From CAXMWX01 sp051008185 (GTDB lineage Bacteria; Pseudomonadota; Gammaproteobacteria; Eutrophobiales; Eutrophobiaceae): a stretch of DNA of 42,730 nucleotides. Location: positions 1 through 42,730 of the forward strand of contig JBPCXW010000046.1 in the NCBI GenBank assembly GCA_051008185.1, in the 5' to 3' direction. Of this stretch, positions 1 through 8,570 are shown one piece after another. The translations under genes and the position numbers were made by a program. How positions within the stretch are numbered: position 1 is the stretch's first letter; every line of letters starts with the position of its first letter. Below the pieces are notes generated by a model. It was given only the letters and a program-made list of their open reading frames with translations. It did no database searches and was not told the origin of the DNA.

Positions 1-154
1 CGCCCCGCACGGGGCGCGACGCCGGCAGGATCGCCGGCAGGCCTGCGAATATCTGTTTCAATCCACGCGCCCCGCGCGGGGCGCGACCCAACACAATGCA
101 CAGAGTTAGTCTTACCAGTAAGTTTCAATCCACGCGCCCCGCACGGGGCGCGAC
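1..154 (-). CRISPR. Type I-C CRISPR array, leader-proximal end (continues beyond window)
   Basis: Two complete 33-bp repeats (55-87 and 122-154) and the last 20 bp of a third (1-20) are separated by two 34-bp spacers (21-54 and 88-121). Read on the minus strand, the repeat begins GTCGCGCCCC and ends GTGGATTGAAAC, the form typical of type I-C, with an 8-bp GC-only stem (CGCGCCCC/GGGGCGCG). The middle repeat has GCGC in the loop where the leader-proximal repeat has GTGC. The cas operon runs toward the array on the same strand, so 122-154 is the newest repeat and the array extends off the left edge. Confidence 0.97.
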
Positions 155-326
155 ACTTCCATTGTACTATTTTGATTCACAAGCACAAATGGAACTATGC
201 CCGCTAACCTCTAGCCAGCGGGTCAAAGTCATTCTAAATTGTTAAAGATCTAAATTCAGCCTCAACTATTCAATATCTTATACATCGCTAACCCTACCTG
301 AATTTATGAGAACCGACAGTTAGCGA
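155..326 (-). promoter_or_regulatory. CRISPR leader
   Basis: This AT-rich, gene-free stretch lies between the first repeat and the cas2 stop, the usual place for a type I-C leader. On the minus strand the motif GGTTAGCG occurs twice (about 204-211 and 286-293). A third, inverted copy overlaps the cas2 stop, so ATCGCTAAC (284-292) and GTTAGCGAT (319-327) form a perfect 9-bp inverted repeat. A second short inverted repeat, CCCGCT/AGCGGG, lies at 200-222. A TATAAG-like -10 candidate sits near 275-282. The leader role is inferred from position; protein binding to the motifs is not shown. Confidence 0.7.
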
Positions 327-620
327 TTACAGAATCAGGGGGTCTCTCACTGCATCAACTACAGGTTTTGCACCATGATGCTCAACCCTCTGCCTACCCT
401 TCTTACCCAGAAAATAGAATCTCAGACTATCTTCCTCCGGATCATATATTTCCGTCAGTTCGTTTTTCAACATTGCGAATTGGCCCGGGTCCACTTCACA
501 TTCAAACACTGAATTTTGTACCCGCATACCGTAATCTTGGCAGGCCTTTGCAATTCGACGCAACCGTCTTCGTCCCTCCGCGGTAACAACACTAACATCA
601 TAGGTGACTAATACCAGCAT
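327..620 (-). CDS. cas2: CRISPR-associated endonuclease Cas2
   Basis: Cas2 is the dimeric partner of Cas1 in the spacer-acquisition complex. The 97-residue protein opens with MLVLVTYDVS, the ferredoxin-fold first strand with the conserved Asp8, and has the length and the R-rich second helix (RRRLRRIAKAC) usual for Cas2 of type I-C loci. The start lies 2 bp after the cas1 stop, so the two are translated together, and the gene is the last of the operon, next to the leader. Nothing is missing or broken. Confidence 0.96.
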   Translation of the reverse strand: MLVLVTYDVSVVTAEGRRRLRRIAKACQDYGMRVQNSVFECEVDPGQFAMLKNELTEIYDPEEDSLRFYFLGKKGRQRVEHHGAKPVVDAVRDPLIL

Positions 621-622
621 TG

Positions 623-1639
623 CTATTTTGTCGTGTAGGGCGGATAAAATTCAGTGTCACCACGGAGATGCCTTGCCAGCAACATTGCCTGTGCGTGCGG
701 CAGCAAACCAATCGGCACGGATTCTTGTAAATAGGGGTGCATGATTTCCACCTGTTTACGATCCTGCCAAGATGTCAGGAATTCCTTGCGGGCGGTTTCT
801 GTTAATTTAACTGCGCCACTGGCTTCGTTTATAAAATCATTTAATTTGAATTGTTGACGGTTGATAAGTGTCAACACAAAACGATCCGCCCATGCTGCCC
901 GAAATTCTTCCAGCAAATCCAGTGCAAGACTTAGCCTGCCCGGTCTGTCCTGATGCAGGAACCCCACATAAGGATCTAACCCTACGCCTTGCAAGGCCGA
1001 CGCACATTCGTTGGTAATCAATGAATAGGCAAATGACAGCAAGGCATTAACCGGATCTGTGGGCGGCCTGCGTACCCGGCCACCGAACGCAAACCCGTGC
1101 CCGCGTAGTAATTTATCGAACACGCTAAAATAAGCACCGGCCGCATCGCCTTCCATGCCTCGCGCCTCCTCCAATGAGTCAGCCTGCCGCATCCGTCTAA
1201 GGCTGGTCGCCAACTTTTCTACCGCAGACTGTATTGCAACATTCTCGCCATGATTGCGTATCTCCCGCATTAGCACGGAGCGGCTGTTAGCAATCTTCGC
1301 CGCCAACATAAGGCGCGCTATGGACAGGGATTTTTCAGAATCGTCCGCCCAGCGGTACTGGGTTCTGCGCAGTAATACATTGCCAGTCTGTTTCCCCTGC
1401 ACATTCGCCAGGAACTTGCCATACTCAGTGTAAAACGCCAGCCCGATACCCTGCTCGCCACAGTAACCCATCAGGAACGGGGATACGGAAACCTGACCAA
1501 AACACAGGATATTGTTGATAGTCAAAGCGGGGAACTGGCCCACTTTTTCATCTCCGTTTTTAATCACTATGGTTTCTCTTTCCTTGTGGAGATAGGATTC
1601 CTGACGGGTGATATACAGTGTATTAATGAGTTTCTTCAT
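623..1639 (-). CDS. cas1: CRISPR-associated integrase Cas1 (type I-C)
   Basis: Cas1 integrates prespacers at the leader-repeat junction as a complex with Cas2. The 338-residue protein starts MKKLINTLYIT, usual for type I-C Cas1. The metal-binding triad is visible: Glu163 in MEGDAAGAYF, His229 in GFLHQD, and the acidic pair Asp241/Glu244 in LALDLLEEFR. The start overlaps the cas4 stop by 4 bp (ATGA), so cas4, cas1 and cas2 form a translationally coupled adaptation module. Length is normal for the family. Confidence 0.97.
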   Translation of the reverse strand: MKKLINTLYITRQESYLHKERETIVIKNGDEKVGQFPALTINNILCFGQVSVSPFLMGYCGEQGIGLAFYTEYGKFLANVQGKQTGNVLLRRTQYRWADDSEKSLSIARLMLAAKIANSRSVLMREIRNHGENVAIQSAVEKLATSLRRMRQADSLEEARGMEGDAAGAYFSVFDKLLRGHGFAFGGRVRRPPTDPVNALLSFAYSLITNECASALQGVGLDPYVGFLHQDRPGRLSLALDLLEEFRAAWADRFVLTLINRQQFKLNDFINEASGAVKLTETARKEFLTSWQDRKQVEIMHPYLQESVPIGLLPHAQAMLLARHLRGDTEFYPPYTTK

Positions 1640-2262
1640 GCGCTGTACAACTGATCAATATAGGTTTTAGATGCATCTTTGCGAAACAGATCAGGTTCGC
1701 ACAAATCAACCAGTGAGCAGGCACGGCAACGCTTTTTATCTTTTATCGGCAGTGGCGTTTTAGCGGATGCCTTCAGTTCATGGGCTGCAACAATCACTCT
1801 CCGGGTTTCATCGCGCAGACGATCATCAAAAACAATATTTTCCCGCCGTCGCGCTTCCCAATACCATATCGCCCCTTCATTCACGGATACAGAGCGCATT
1901 TCCTCAAGACACAATGCCTGGGCGCAAAGCTGTACGCGATCCCAGTCCTGAACCTTGGGCTTACCGCGTTTGTATTCCACTGGGAAAAGTTTGAGGTCAT
2001 CTCCCTCCACAATTTCAAGCAAATCCATTTTGCCCTTGAGCCGATAATGTTGTGATTCAAGCAAGACACCACGCTCATACCTGACTTCACCCCGTTGCTC
2101 CGCGATACCGGAATCGACTCTTTCGTGCAGGATATTACCTTCCGCAGTGAAGCGATTGTCTGCCCATACCTGCTCAATGTGAACCAGTGCGAATTGCCTC
2201 GGACAAACTGCATAATGCCGCAAGGCAGATAACATCAGGTATTCGGTGTTATCGTTATTCAT
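1636..2262 (-). CDS. cas4: Cas4 exonuclease, prespacer processing
   Basis: Cas4 trims prespacers and sets PAM and orientation in type I-C adaptation. The 208-residue protein has one Fe-S cysteine near the N terminus (Cys20 in CPRQF) and three near the C terminus (Cys179, Cys182, Cys188), enough for the usual 4Fe-4S cluster. The PD-(D/E)XK nuclease core is visible as Asp80 (GKMD) and Glu96-x-Lys98 (VEYKRGK). A gap of about 155 bp separates it from cas7, the only long gap in the operon, so cas4-cas1-cas2 might also be expressed separately; I see no strong promoter there. Confidence 0.96.
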   Translation of the reverse strand: MNNDNTEYLMLSALRHYAVCPRQFALVHIEQVWADNRFTAEGNILHERVDSGIAEQRGEVRYERGVLLESQHYRLKGKMDLLEIVEGDDLKLFPVEYKRGKPKVQDWDRVQLCAQALCLEEMRSVSVNEGAIWYWEARRRENIVFDDRLRDETRRVIVAAHELKASAKTPLPIKDKKRCRACSLVDLCEPDLFRKDASKTYIDQLYSA

Positions 2263-2417
2263 AGAATCAGGGCAAAGGCGGACGGATGTTTATTACAAAT
2301 CATCTAAAATCTGAATTATGCCAAGATGTTGACGAGTTGCCTGCTCCTTCAAGCGAAAGCGCAGGTCTTCGCAAAGATTCTTGATGACTTAAAAGGTTGT
2401 ATGAGTCTCCTCAATGT

Positions 2418-3257
2418 TTAGAAGCCATCAATTTCTTCAGGGACCAAATCAGGCAAATTATTTAGCTCATAACCACCATCGGGATTTACCTTAAGTGTTC
2501 CATGTACTTTTGCAGACGAATATTGTCCCGATGGACAATTATGCTTCCACCAGATTACCTTTTCTATAATCATGCTTCCCTCTGGTCTCGCGGATGAAGC
2601 ATCACCTTCAAACAGTCGAGGCAATACACTTTTGATTTTTTCGGCATCATCATCGCTAAAGCCTGTCCTCTCGGCCAGTTGTGGTGTCATGGCACCAAAT
2701 GTTACATAAACGGCCTGATCAACACGGTGCTTCATACCCATTGTATCTGAGCTTTTTTTGCTCCCGTCGCCTTCGCCACTAACGCTCTTTGTGATTTGTG
2801 TACTACTGACACTTATCGGATTAACACTAAAAGCGGATTGAATAGTTACAGGACCGCGAATGGGTATAGATATGCCGTCTTTTGACTCACTTTTGAATGC
2901 AAATAACTGTCCAAATGAACGAACATCGATCCATTTTTCATTAGCAAGGCGCGCAGTTTCTTCTGGCGTCGTTTTCTTTACATTAAACGCATCTTTACCC
3001 AAACCGAATTCTTCCGATTCTGCACGTTCTTTAAGGCTTGGCATGCCATCTGTCTTTTTTTCGTCAGACTGCACGAAAATAGATTCTTCATTGCTCTGCA
3101 ACCGATCCCGAATTTTACGCTTGAGACAGACATCTGATACTTCACCATAACCTCCGTAGTCGGTTCTTGGTCTATTGCCATTAAGTGGGTCGCCATTAGG
3201 GTTCGCATTCTTCACGCTAAAAATAAGCGCAAAATCAATCTTATTTGTCAAACTCAT
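2418..3257 (-). CDS. cas7: Type I-C Cascade backbone protein Cas7 (Csd2)
   Basis: Cas7c forms the helical backbone that coats the crRNA spacer. The protein, 279 residues from the chosen start, begins MSLTNKIDFALIFSVKNANPNGDP; the NPNGDP segment and the following RRTD-like arginine/aspartate stretch are hallmarks of Csd2. The ATG at 3257 is chosen because CAGGAG lies 6 bp upstream; an in-frame ATG 6 bp earlier is possible, and the open frame continues further up inside cas8c. The start overlaps the end of cas8c by 17 bp, so the two are coupled. Confidence 0.95.
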   Translation of the reverse strand: MSLTNKIDFALIFSVKNANPNGDPLNGNRPRTDYGGYGEVSDVCLKRKIRDRLQSNEESIFVQSDEKKTDGMPSLKERAESEEFGLGKDAFNVKKTTPEETARLANEKWIDVRSFGQLFAFKSESKDGISIPIRGPVTIQSAFSVNPISVSSTQITKSVSGEGDGSKKSSDTMGMKHRVDQAVYVTFGAMTPQLAERTGFSDDDAEKIKSVLPRLFEGDASSARPEGSMIIEKVIWWKHNCPSGQYSSAKVHGTLKVNPDGGYELNNLPDLVPEEIDGF

Positions 3258-3669
3258 TTTCATCTCCTGTTTCAGTTGAATCTGTTTGGTGCTTCTCTTT
3301 TTTATTTGAAGAACGTAGCTCAAGCCTCTGACAATGAAAAGCCAATAAAAATTCCCCACTCAAAGGCTTATCGCGGGTAAAATCACCTTCACTAAACATA
3401 CGCATCACTTCGTCAAGAAGTGATGTCATGTTATGCAAAAAGCCACCATATCTATTATTTTTAAGCCGTTGCATATAGGGCTGTAATGCCAACTCAATAT
3501 TACGCCATGTCGAATATGGGCGGTCAGCAAACCTCTGCATAAGACGGGCTGCGGTTGTGCTGCGTTTCTCATCTGCTATGTACAACGCCCTATCCTCAAT
3601 ACGTTCAGCGATTGCCAGCAATCTACCGTAAAGATAATCACGGGAGTTATTTTCTCGTTCGATCGTCAT
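3241..3669 (-). CDS. cas11c: Cas11c small subunit, internal translation product of cas8c
   Basis: In type I-C systems the small subunit Cas11 is known to be translated from within cas8c, in frame. Here an ATG at 3669 is preceded by AAGGAG at 3676-3681 with a 6-bp spacer, one of the best ribosome binding sites in the whole locus although it lies in the middle of a coding region. The product would be 142 residues, mostly alpha-helical, starting MTIERENNSRDYLYGRLLAI, matching the C-terminal helical domain of Csd1. The internal site is seen in the sequence; expression is inferred from the family precedent. Confidence 0.8.
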   Translation of the reverse strand: MTIERENNSRDYLYGRLLAIAERIEDRALYIADEKRSTTAARLMQRFADRPYSTWRNIELALQPYMQRLKNNRYGGFLHNMTSLLDEVMRMFSEGDFTRDKPLSGEFLLAFHCQRLELRSSNKKEKHQTDSTETGDENEFDK

Positions 3670-5241
3670 CTTATACTCCTTACTTGAATGTCTTTTGCAA
3701 TATCCCCTGTACAATGCACAGGCGATGCCTAAATTCCTTTCCCACTGCTCATCCTTTTTGTACGAACCGCGATTGCTTGCCCTGTGAACGGACAACCGTA
3801 CCATATCAGCAGGAAAAGGCCTGCCTCCAACAATACACGGCAAAATGCGTTCGACAGTATTCTTTTTTAGCTTTGGAACACGCTCGGCAGTATTCTTTTG
3901 GGGTGCGTCGCCGATTGTAGCTCCATAAATAGAATCAAATATCGAATGAACAGACGGGGCGCGAACCACCCATTGCACTTGCTCATCTCGAAAAACGCGC
4001 TGAAACCAAGAGAAATCATCATGCCATGTAGAAATTTGATTAATGTACTCTTCTGGAACGAATTCTTGGTAATAAGTAATAGCCATGCGGCCTGATGTAG
4101 CCGAGTCCAGCCCCATGATGGTGATATGGTCAGTGTCTTTCAAATTCGCCCTGTAGCCCAGCATATATTTCTGAAGGCCAAGCGAAAACCTTTGCCCCAT
4201 ATCACTTCCATGATCCAACGCCTCACCTTGATCAGATTGCTCTGGTGTCTCCTCAAAATCAAGAGGAATCTCTGCCAGAGGTTGCGGTATTTCTTTGCAC
4301 GATACGGTCCATGCAACAATCACCTGATCCCCATTACGGAAACCTTGCCTTGATATCAGCCACCGTAGTGCGTTATGCGCTTTCTGAGTAACCTCATAAG
4401 AAACACCAACAGATTGGGCTCCCTTTACTTTAATGCTTTTCTTGTTATCAGTAAATCTTCCTCTAAAGGTATATCCGGTGTCATCATTTGAGGATACAAT
4501 TTTTGCCTTATCACCCGTATGCCTAAGCTTAGCAGGGTGATTGACAGCCAATGCAGTTTTCTTACCAGTGATATAGCACAACCCTTCAACACGATTATCA
4601 TGTTTTGACAGATCAAAATCTATCCAATGCCGTTGAATCTCGGGATCCTTCCAGCTTTCACTGACTGGCTCGCCAGCAATTTCTATGTTCCAGCATACGA
4701 GAGCACTCCCCTGTTCTAATGCCCCTCCTGGCTTTGGCAACACCTTGAATATCAACGGCGTATTTTCTTTCTTACCGTTCCATTGGCGGAGTAATTTACC
4801 ATTATCATCTGTATGCAAAACTTTGGCGCTTATCAAGTCTTGCACAACAGTGCCTCTTTCCACATATTTCTTTACGGCTTTAACCTTTTCAGGAACATTT
4901 TCTGATTCGCACCAACTGCTCAATTGCTTATAATAGTTATCATAATATGCTTCCTTTGAACTTCCATACTTGGCATAGTCTTTCGCAACATACTGAATTT
5001 TATCTGCAAGTGGGTGAGGTGGTATTTTACCGGTTCTTCCAGCAGACTCCTCAGTTGCGGGCAAAACTATCCGTGTTTTTTCCAAAACATCGGCATGCTT
5101 AAAATCACCATCGCCATTGATTGTGATTTTTATGTGGGCATTCTGTGGCGTGTGACAGATAGGCATTAATTTATCTTCCCCAGGTAGATCAAGGGACATT
5201 CCCGACTCATAAGTGTCATACAGTCTTTTCATCCAGCTCAC
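3241..5241 (-). CDS. cas8c: Type I-C Cascade large subunit Cas8c (Csd1)
   Basis: Cas8c recognises the PAM and recruits Cas3 within the type I-C effector complex. The 666-residue protein sits in the expected cas5-cas8c-cas7 position and shows typical Csd1 segments, including GLDSATSGRMAITYYQE near the middle and the helical C terminus with YLYGRLLAIAERIE. The start used is GTG at 5241, overlapping the cas5 stop (GTGA); an ATG at 5232 would give a protein 3 residues shorter. The C-terminal 142 residues are probably also made separately as Cas11c from an internal start. Confidence 0.95.
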   Translation of the reverse strand: MSWMKRLYDTYESGMSLDLPGEDKLMPICHTPQNAHIKITINGDGDFKHADVLEKTRIVLPATEESAGRTGKIPPHPLADKIQYVAKDYAKYGSSKEAYYDNYYKQLSSWCESENVPEKVKAVKKYVERGTVVQDLISAKVLHTDDNGKLLRQWNGKKENTPLIFKVLPKPGGALEQGSALVCWNIEIAGEPVSESWKDPEIQRHWIDFDLSKHDNRVEGLCYITGKKTALAVNHPAKLRHTGDKAKIVSSNDDTGYTFRGRFTDNKKSIKVKGAQSVGVSYEVTQKAHNALRWLISRQGFRNGDQVIVAWTVSCKEIPQPLAEIPLDFEETPEQSDQGEALDHGSDMGQRFSLGLQKYMLGYRANLKDTDHITIMGLDSATSGRMAITYYQEFVPEEYINQISTWHDDFSWFQRVFRDEQVQWVVRAPSVHSIFDSIYGATIGDAPQKNTAERVPKLKKNTVERILPCIVGGRPFPADMVRLSVHRASNRGSYKKDEQWERNLGIACALYRGYCKRHSSKEYKMTIERENNSRDYLYGRLLAIAERIEDRALYIADEKRSTTAARLMQRFADRPYSTWRNIELALQPYMQRLKNNRYGGFLHNMTSLLDEVMRMFSEGDFTRDKPLSGEFLLAFHCQRLELRSSNKKEKHQTDSTETGDENEFDK

Positions 5242-5963
5242 GACAAATTCTCTTCGTTGCTTACTTGCTGCAGGTTATTTCCAATCCCAAACTGCTTTGG
5301 GTGCATCTCGCGAATGTCGCGAGCAATTTTGCATTGCTCCGGTCGGGGAAACTCTACAATTCCCCTTTTCATCGTCGCATGCCATAAACGACTGCGTAAC
5401 ATGTTTACACCAGTCTCATCTGGGTAATCAAAGCTATGGAACATCAATCCAAATCCCAACTCATCTATCTCATCATACTTTCCAGACTCCTCCCCAAATT
5501 CACAAGGCTCAACATAAGCTTGGCAATCTCTCGTGCCGAGAAAAATATCTTGTCTTCCACCCTTGTCGATTGAGCGTTTAGCGATTGCGTAGTGCTTTCC
5601 GTCAATGTAGTCAGATGCCAACTCAGAGCGGTATTTATTCTGCTCAAAGTGGGCTTGGACCTGATACTCAACATCGCGCAAAAAGGTGTAAATCGCCAGA
5701 CTGTTCTTCTTCTTACCACCCCCAAACACTAACGGCTTTGTCCCCTTGGTTTGTGTCCTCATTGGATTCATAACCCTGACTTTGTCAACAACCCAGATAA
5801 ATGTTGGCTTCCAATAGATTGACTTCAATATGCCTTTGACCGCCTCATAAGTAGGCAGATGATAGGAACATTTCTCCCCGCCGATCTTGGTAACAGGATC
5901 GGTAAAGAGAGCGTACTTGCCGTACACTTTGAAGCTGACGCTGTTTTTAGGGGTTTCGTGCAT
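5238..5963 (-). CDS. cas5c: Cas5c (Cas5d), crRNA-processing subunit
   Basis: Type I-C loci lack Cas6; Cas5c takes its place, cutting pre-crRNA and holding the 5' handle. The 241-residue protein begins MHETPKNSVSFKVYGKYALFTDP and contains KIGGEKCSYHLPTYEAVKGILKSIYWKPTF, the conserved Cas5d block with the tyrosine-rich region and the YWKP motif. It follows cas3 after 9 bp and overlaps cas8c by 4 bp. No cas6 is present in the window, as expected. Confidence 0.95.
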   Translation of the reverse strand: MHETPKNSVSFKVYGKYALFTDPVTKIGGEKCSYHLPTYEAVKGILKSIYWKPTFIWVVDKVRVMNPMRTQTKGTKPLVFGGGKKKNSLAIYTFLRDVEYQVQAHFEQNKYRSELASDYIDGKHYAIAKRSIDKGGRQDIFLGTRDCQAYVEPCEFGEESGKYDEIDELGFGLMFHSFDYPDETGVNMLRSRLWHATMKRGIVEFPRPEQCKIARDIREMHPKQFGIGNNLQQVSNEENLS

Positions 5964-5972
5964 GCCTGTTTA

Positions 5973-8381
5973 TTACTCCGCTAACAGAAAACTCATTTTC
6001 GAGCGTTTTTGCTCCGACAGCCCAAGTTCGTCACAATAATACTCCTCTTTCAGGAAAAAGATACCTTCCCCCTCCTGTGTTTCAAGCACTGCTTCACTTT
6101 CCTTTAGCCGCTCCCATGTTTTGGGAAACACATTAACACTATACCGCTGGGCCTTTTTCAGCAAGTCCCGATACCGCTTCGCGTCAAACTCCTTGGCAAC
6201 CTGACACAGCCCTACTCTGACCTCCGCCCCTTCGCTGCCATAAGGCACGATGACCGCTTTCGTTGGTGAATCGATGGCCTTGAATACCTTCCCGGCCGTC
6301 ATAAATGACTGTCTCAATAAGTGCGAGTTTTCCGCTCCGCCAGTATTGAGGCGATTGCCGCCCAACAAATTTAATAGGGTATCGTCCCTGCCCGTCTCCC
6401 TGCGAGGGATAAGATACGCCATCTCATTAGAACGGTCAAAAAAATAGTATTTGAAATACCGCTCAATCGCATCAGGTGCTAAAAAATCATCGAAAGGTTC
6501 GTCCAAAACACGCATAGCCTTATCTCTGCCAACCTTTATATCCGGCAAGAGATCTATAGACTCTTGATCTGGGTTTATCACAGTCACTTCCGCACTATTC
6601 ATTAAGCCGTTTCTGTTGCACCGCCCGGCCGCCTGAGCGACGGAATCAAGCCCTGCGAGAAAACGTATGACTGACGCAAAGTCGATGTCCACACCAGCCT
6701 CAATTAACTGCGTACTAATACACAGCACGGGCAGTTTCTCATCCAGCCGCTTGCGAATTTTATCCAAAATATCCTTGCGATGGGCCGGGCACAGGTTGGT
6801 GCTCAGATGAAACACATCGTTTCCATTGATGTATTCGCTTACCTTGCGATAAAGGTTTTGCGCCCATGCTTTGGTATTGACGATAACAAGGCAACTTCCC
6901 TTTGCTTTAAACTCGGCGATTGCCAGATTTGCAATCTCGTTCTCTCTCCAACCCGAAGCCTTGCATTTGTTTGCAATTGTGGTTCGTTGCAGTTTTTTGA
7001 ATAAATCAGAAGTATCCTCTGCCAGCTCATTTTGACTTGGAATGTAGATTTGCCCTTTATCAGGGCATTTAAGCCGATTCAATAGCGGCTGGGTAGCGGT
7101 GCAAAGCAGGGTGGTTGCTTTGCAATATTCCGTCAGAAAATTGATGGCATTGCAAAACAGATGTACGCAGTTAATCGGCAGCGTCTGAATCTCATCAAAT
7201 ATCAGCACGCTATTGGCAAGCTGATGCATTTTTCTTGCACCACGTGTGCCGCCTGAAAACAGCACATCCAAAAACTGCACCATCGTCGTCATAATGATTG
7301 GTGCATCCCAATTTTCGCTAGTCAGTTTGCTATGCCAGGTTTGGTTTTCTGGTTCCAAGTTGGAATGCTGCTCTAGAACCCATGGGAATGGGTCGCTTGG
7401 ATGCTCAATTAACTCCCTGATTGCTTTTGCGTTTTGCTCAATGATTGAAGTAAACGGGATTACATAAATAATCCTGTCTAGGCCATGCTTTTCTGCATGG
7501 TGCAAGGCGTAGCGAAGACTGGCATAAGTTTTCCCGCCGCCTGTCGGCACGGTGAGGGTATAGACTCCTTGTTTGTCATCGGCCCGCCTTTTGCAGTCAT
7601 CTGATATTTGCCTGCGTATGCTGTCTATTGGTTTATCCCTGTTCATATTGCGAATCGCCTCTTCAATCCTGTGAATTGCAATCTGCCATTCGGGAGTACA
7701 GTTCCGATGCCTTGTGTTTCCCTCATTCTCGGAATCGGCGCTATCGATCCGATCAGCATCCACAAGGCAACTGAATAGCATTCTGGCCCATAATCCTTGA
7801 TGGAACTGCCATATTGGTAGGGGTACTTCGCTCCCATTTAAACTCGCTAGTTTGTTAATTTCTTCGACAACTTTCCCGAGTAATTTTTTGTTAAGAAAAG
7901 TATCAATTTTCTCAAGATACTCTTTGGGAGCATTATCAACGCACTCTGTCTTGTGGGTTTTGTCATCAGGTTTGTTAATCCTGCCATCGAAGTTAAATTT
8001 ACCATCGGGCTTAAAACAATCTATAAGACCGCTATGATGAGATGCAATACAGAGAGATAGTATCTGGCCAACAAGCTGACCGGACTTCCCCTTATTTTTG
8101 CAATAATCCCAAATAATCTGAGCACCAGCGGTGGAGTGGTCAATCTTCCCCTTGCGCCCTCGAAAATCAACATACTCATCTTCATCTGGATTTATTTCAC
8201 CCACTGCCGATTGAATATAATTTTGAAATTCTTCGCTAAATTTACCAAAATCGTGTAGCAATCCAATCAATTGCCCCACATCGCCAACATTGATTTTTGC
8301 TGCAAAACACTTAGATTTATCGCCAACACCATTTAAATGATCTATCAGCGACTGATTGCTATGTGCGATATATTTATTCAT
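5973..8381 (-). CDS. cas3: CRISPR-associated nuclease-helicase Cas3
   Basis: Cas3 is recruited by target-bound Cascade to nick and unwind foreign DNA. The 802-residue protein has an N-terminal HD nuclease (His43-Asp44 in HDFGK, His82, His115-His116) followed by a superfamily 2 helicase: Walker A TVPTGGGKT at 277-285, DEIQ at 396-399, CTATQ at 427-431 and the arginine-finger motif QAAGRCNRNG near residue 590. Both domains look intact. The start directly abuts the stop of a 56-codon membrane-peptide gene, so translation is probably coupled to it. Confidence 0.97.
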   Translation of the reverse strand: MNKYIAHSNQSLIDHLNGVGDKSKCFAAKINVGDVGQLIGLLHDFGKFSEEFQNYIQSAVGEINPDEDEYVDFRGRKGKIDHSTAGAQIIWDYCKNKGKSGQLVGQILSLCIASHHSGLIDCFKPDGKFNFDGRINKPDDKTHKTECVDNAPKEYLEKIDTFLNKKLLGKVVEEINKLASLNGSEVPLPIWQFHQGLWARMLFSCLVDADRIDSADSENEGNTRHRNCTPEWQIAIHRIEEAIRNMNRDKPIDSIRRQISDDCKRRADDKQGVYTLTVPTGGGKTYASLRYALHHAEKHGLDRIIYVIPFTSIIEQNAKAIRELIEHPSDPFPWVLEQHSNLEPENQTWHSKLTSENWDAPIIMTTMVQFLDVLFSGGTRGARKMHQLANSVLIFDEIQTLPINCVHLFCNAINFLTEYCKATTLLCTATQPLLNRLKCPDKGQIYIPSQNELAEDTSDLFKKLQRTTIANKCKASGWRENEIANLAIAEFKAKGSCLVIVNTKAWAQNLYRKVSEYINGNDVFHLSTNLCPAHRKDILDKIRKRLDEKLPVLCISTQLIEAGVDIDFASVIRFLAGLDSVAQAAGRCNRNGLMNSAEVTVINPDQESIDLLPDIKVGRDKAMRVLDEPFDDFLAPDAIERYFKYYFFDRSNEMAYLIPRRETGRDDTLLNLLGGNRLNTGGAENSHLLRQSFMTAGKVFKAIDSPTKAVIVPYGSEGAEVRVGLCQVAKEFDAKRYRDLLKKAQRYSVNVFPKTWERLKESEAVLETQEGEGIFFLKEEYYCDELGLSEQKRSKMSFLLAE

Positions 8382-8552
8382 TTATTCCGAGGGAGGGCGC
8401 AATGCGGCGGCTATCATTAGCAAGAGACAAACCACCGCAGGAATTGATAACCAAGGGTCGGCGAGCCACGCAAGTAATACCAATACCAGTAGTGCTAAAC
8501 CAGCGATGAAGCCTCCAACTAGAGCAATTATAAGGCGTAACAAATCAATCAT
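8382..8552 (-). CDS. Small two-helix membrane peptide directly upstream of cas3
   Basis: This 56-codon frame begins MIDLLRLIIALVGG and ends RPPSE. It encodes two hydrophobic segments (about residues 5-30 and 34-50) separated by ADPW, so it should be an inner-membrane hairpin. Its stop codon is immediately followed by the cas3 ATG, and its start is 18 bp after the stop of the HIRAN gene. The upstream purine stretch (GGAAA) is only a weak ribosome binding site, suggesting coupling. I recognise no family. Position suggests co-expression with cas genes; it may equally be a host gene left in place when the cas operon inserted. Confidence 0.7.
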   Translation of the reverse strand: MIDLLRLIIALVGGFIAGLALLVLVLLAWLADPWLSIPAVVCLLLMIAAALRPPSE

Positions 8553-8570
8553 TATGGGCCGTTTCCGTAA

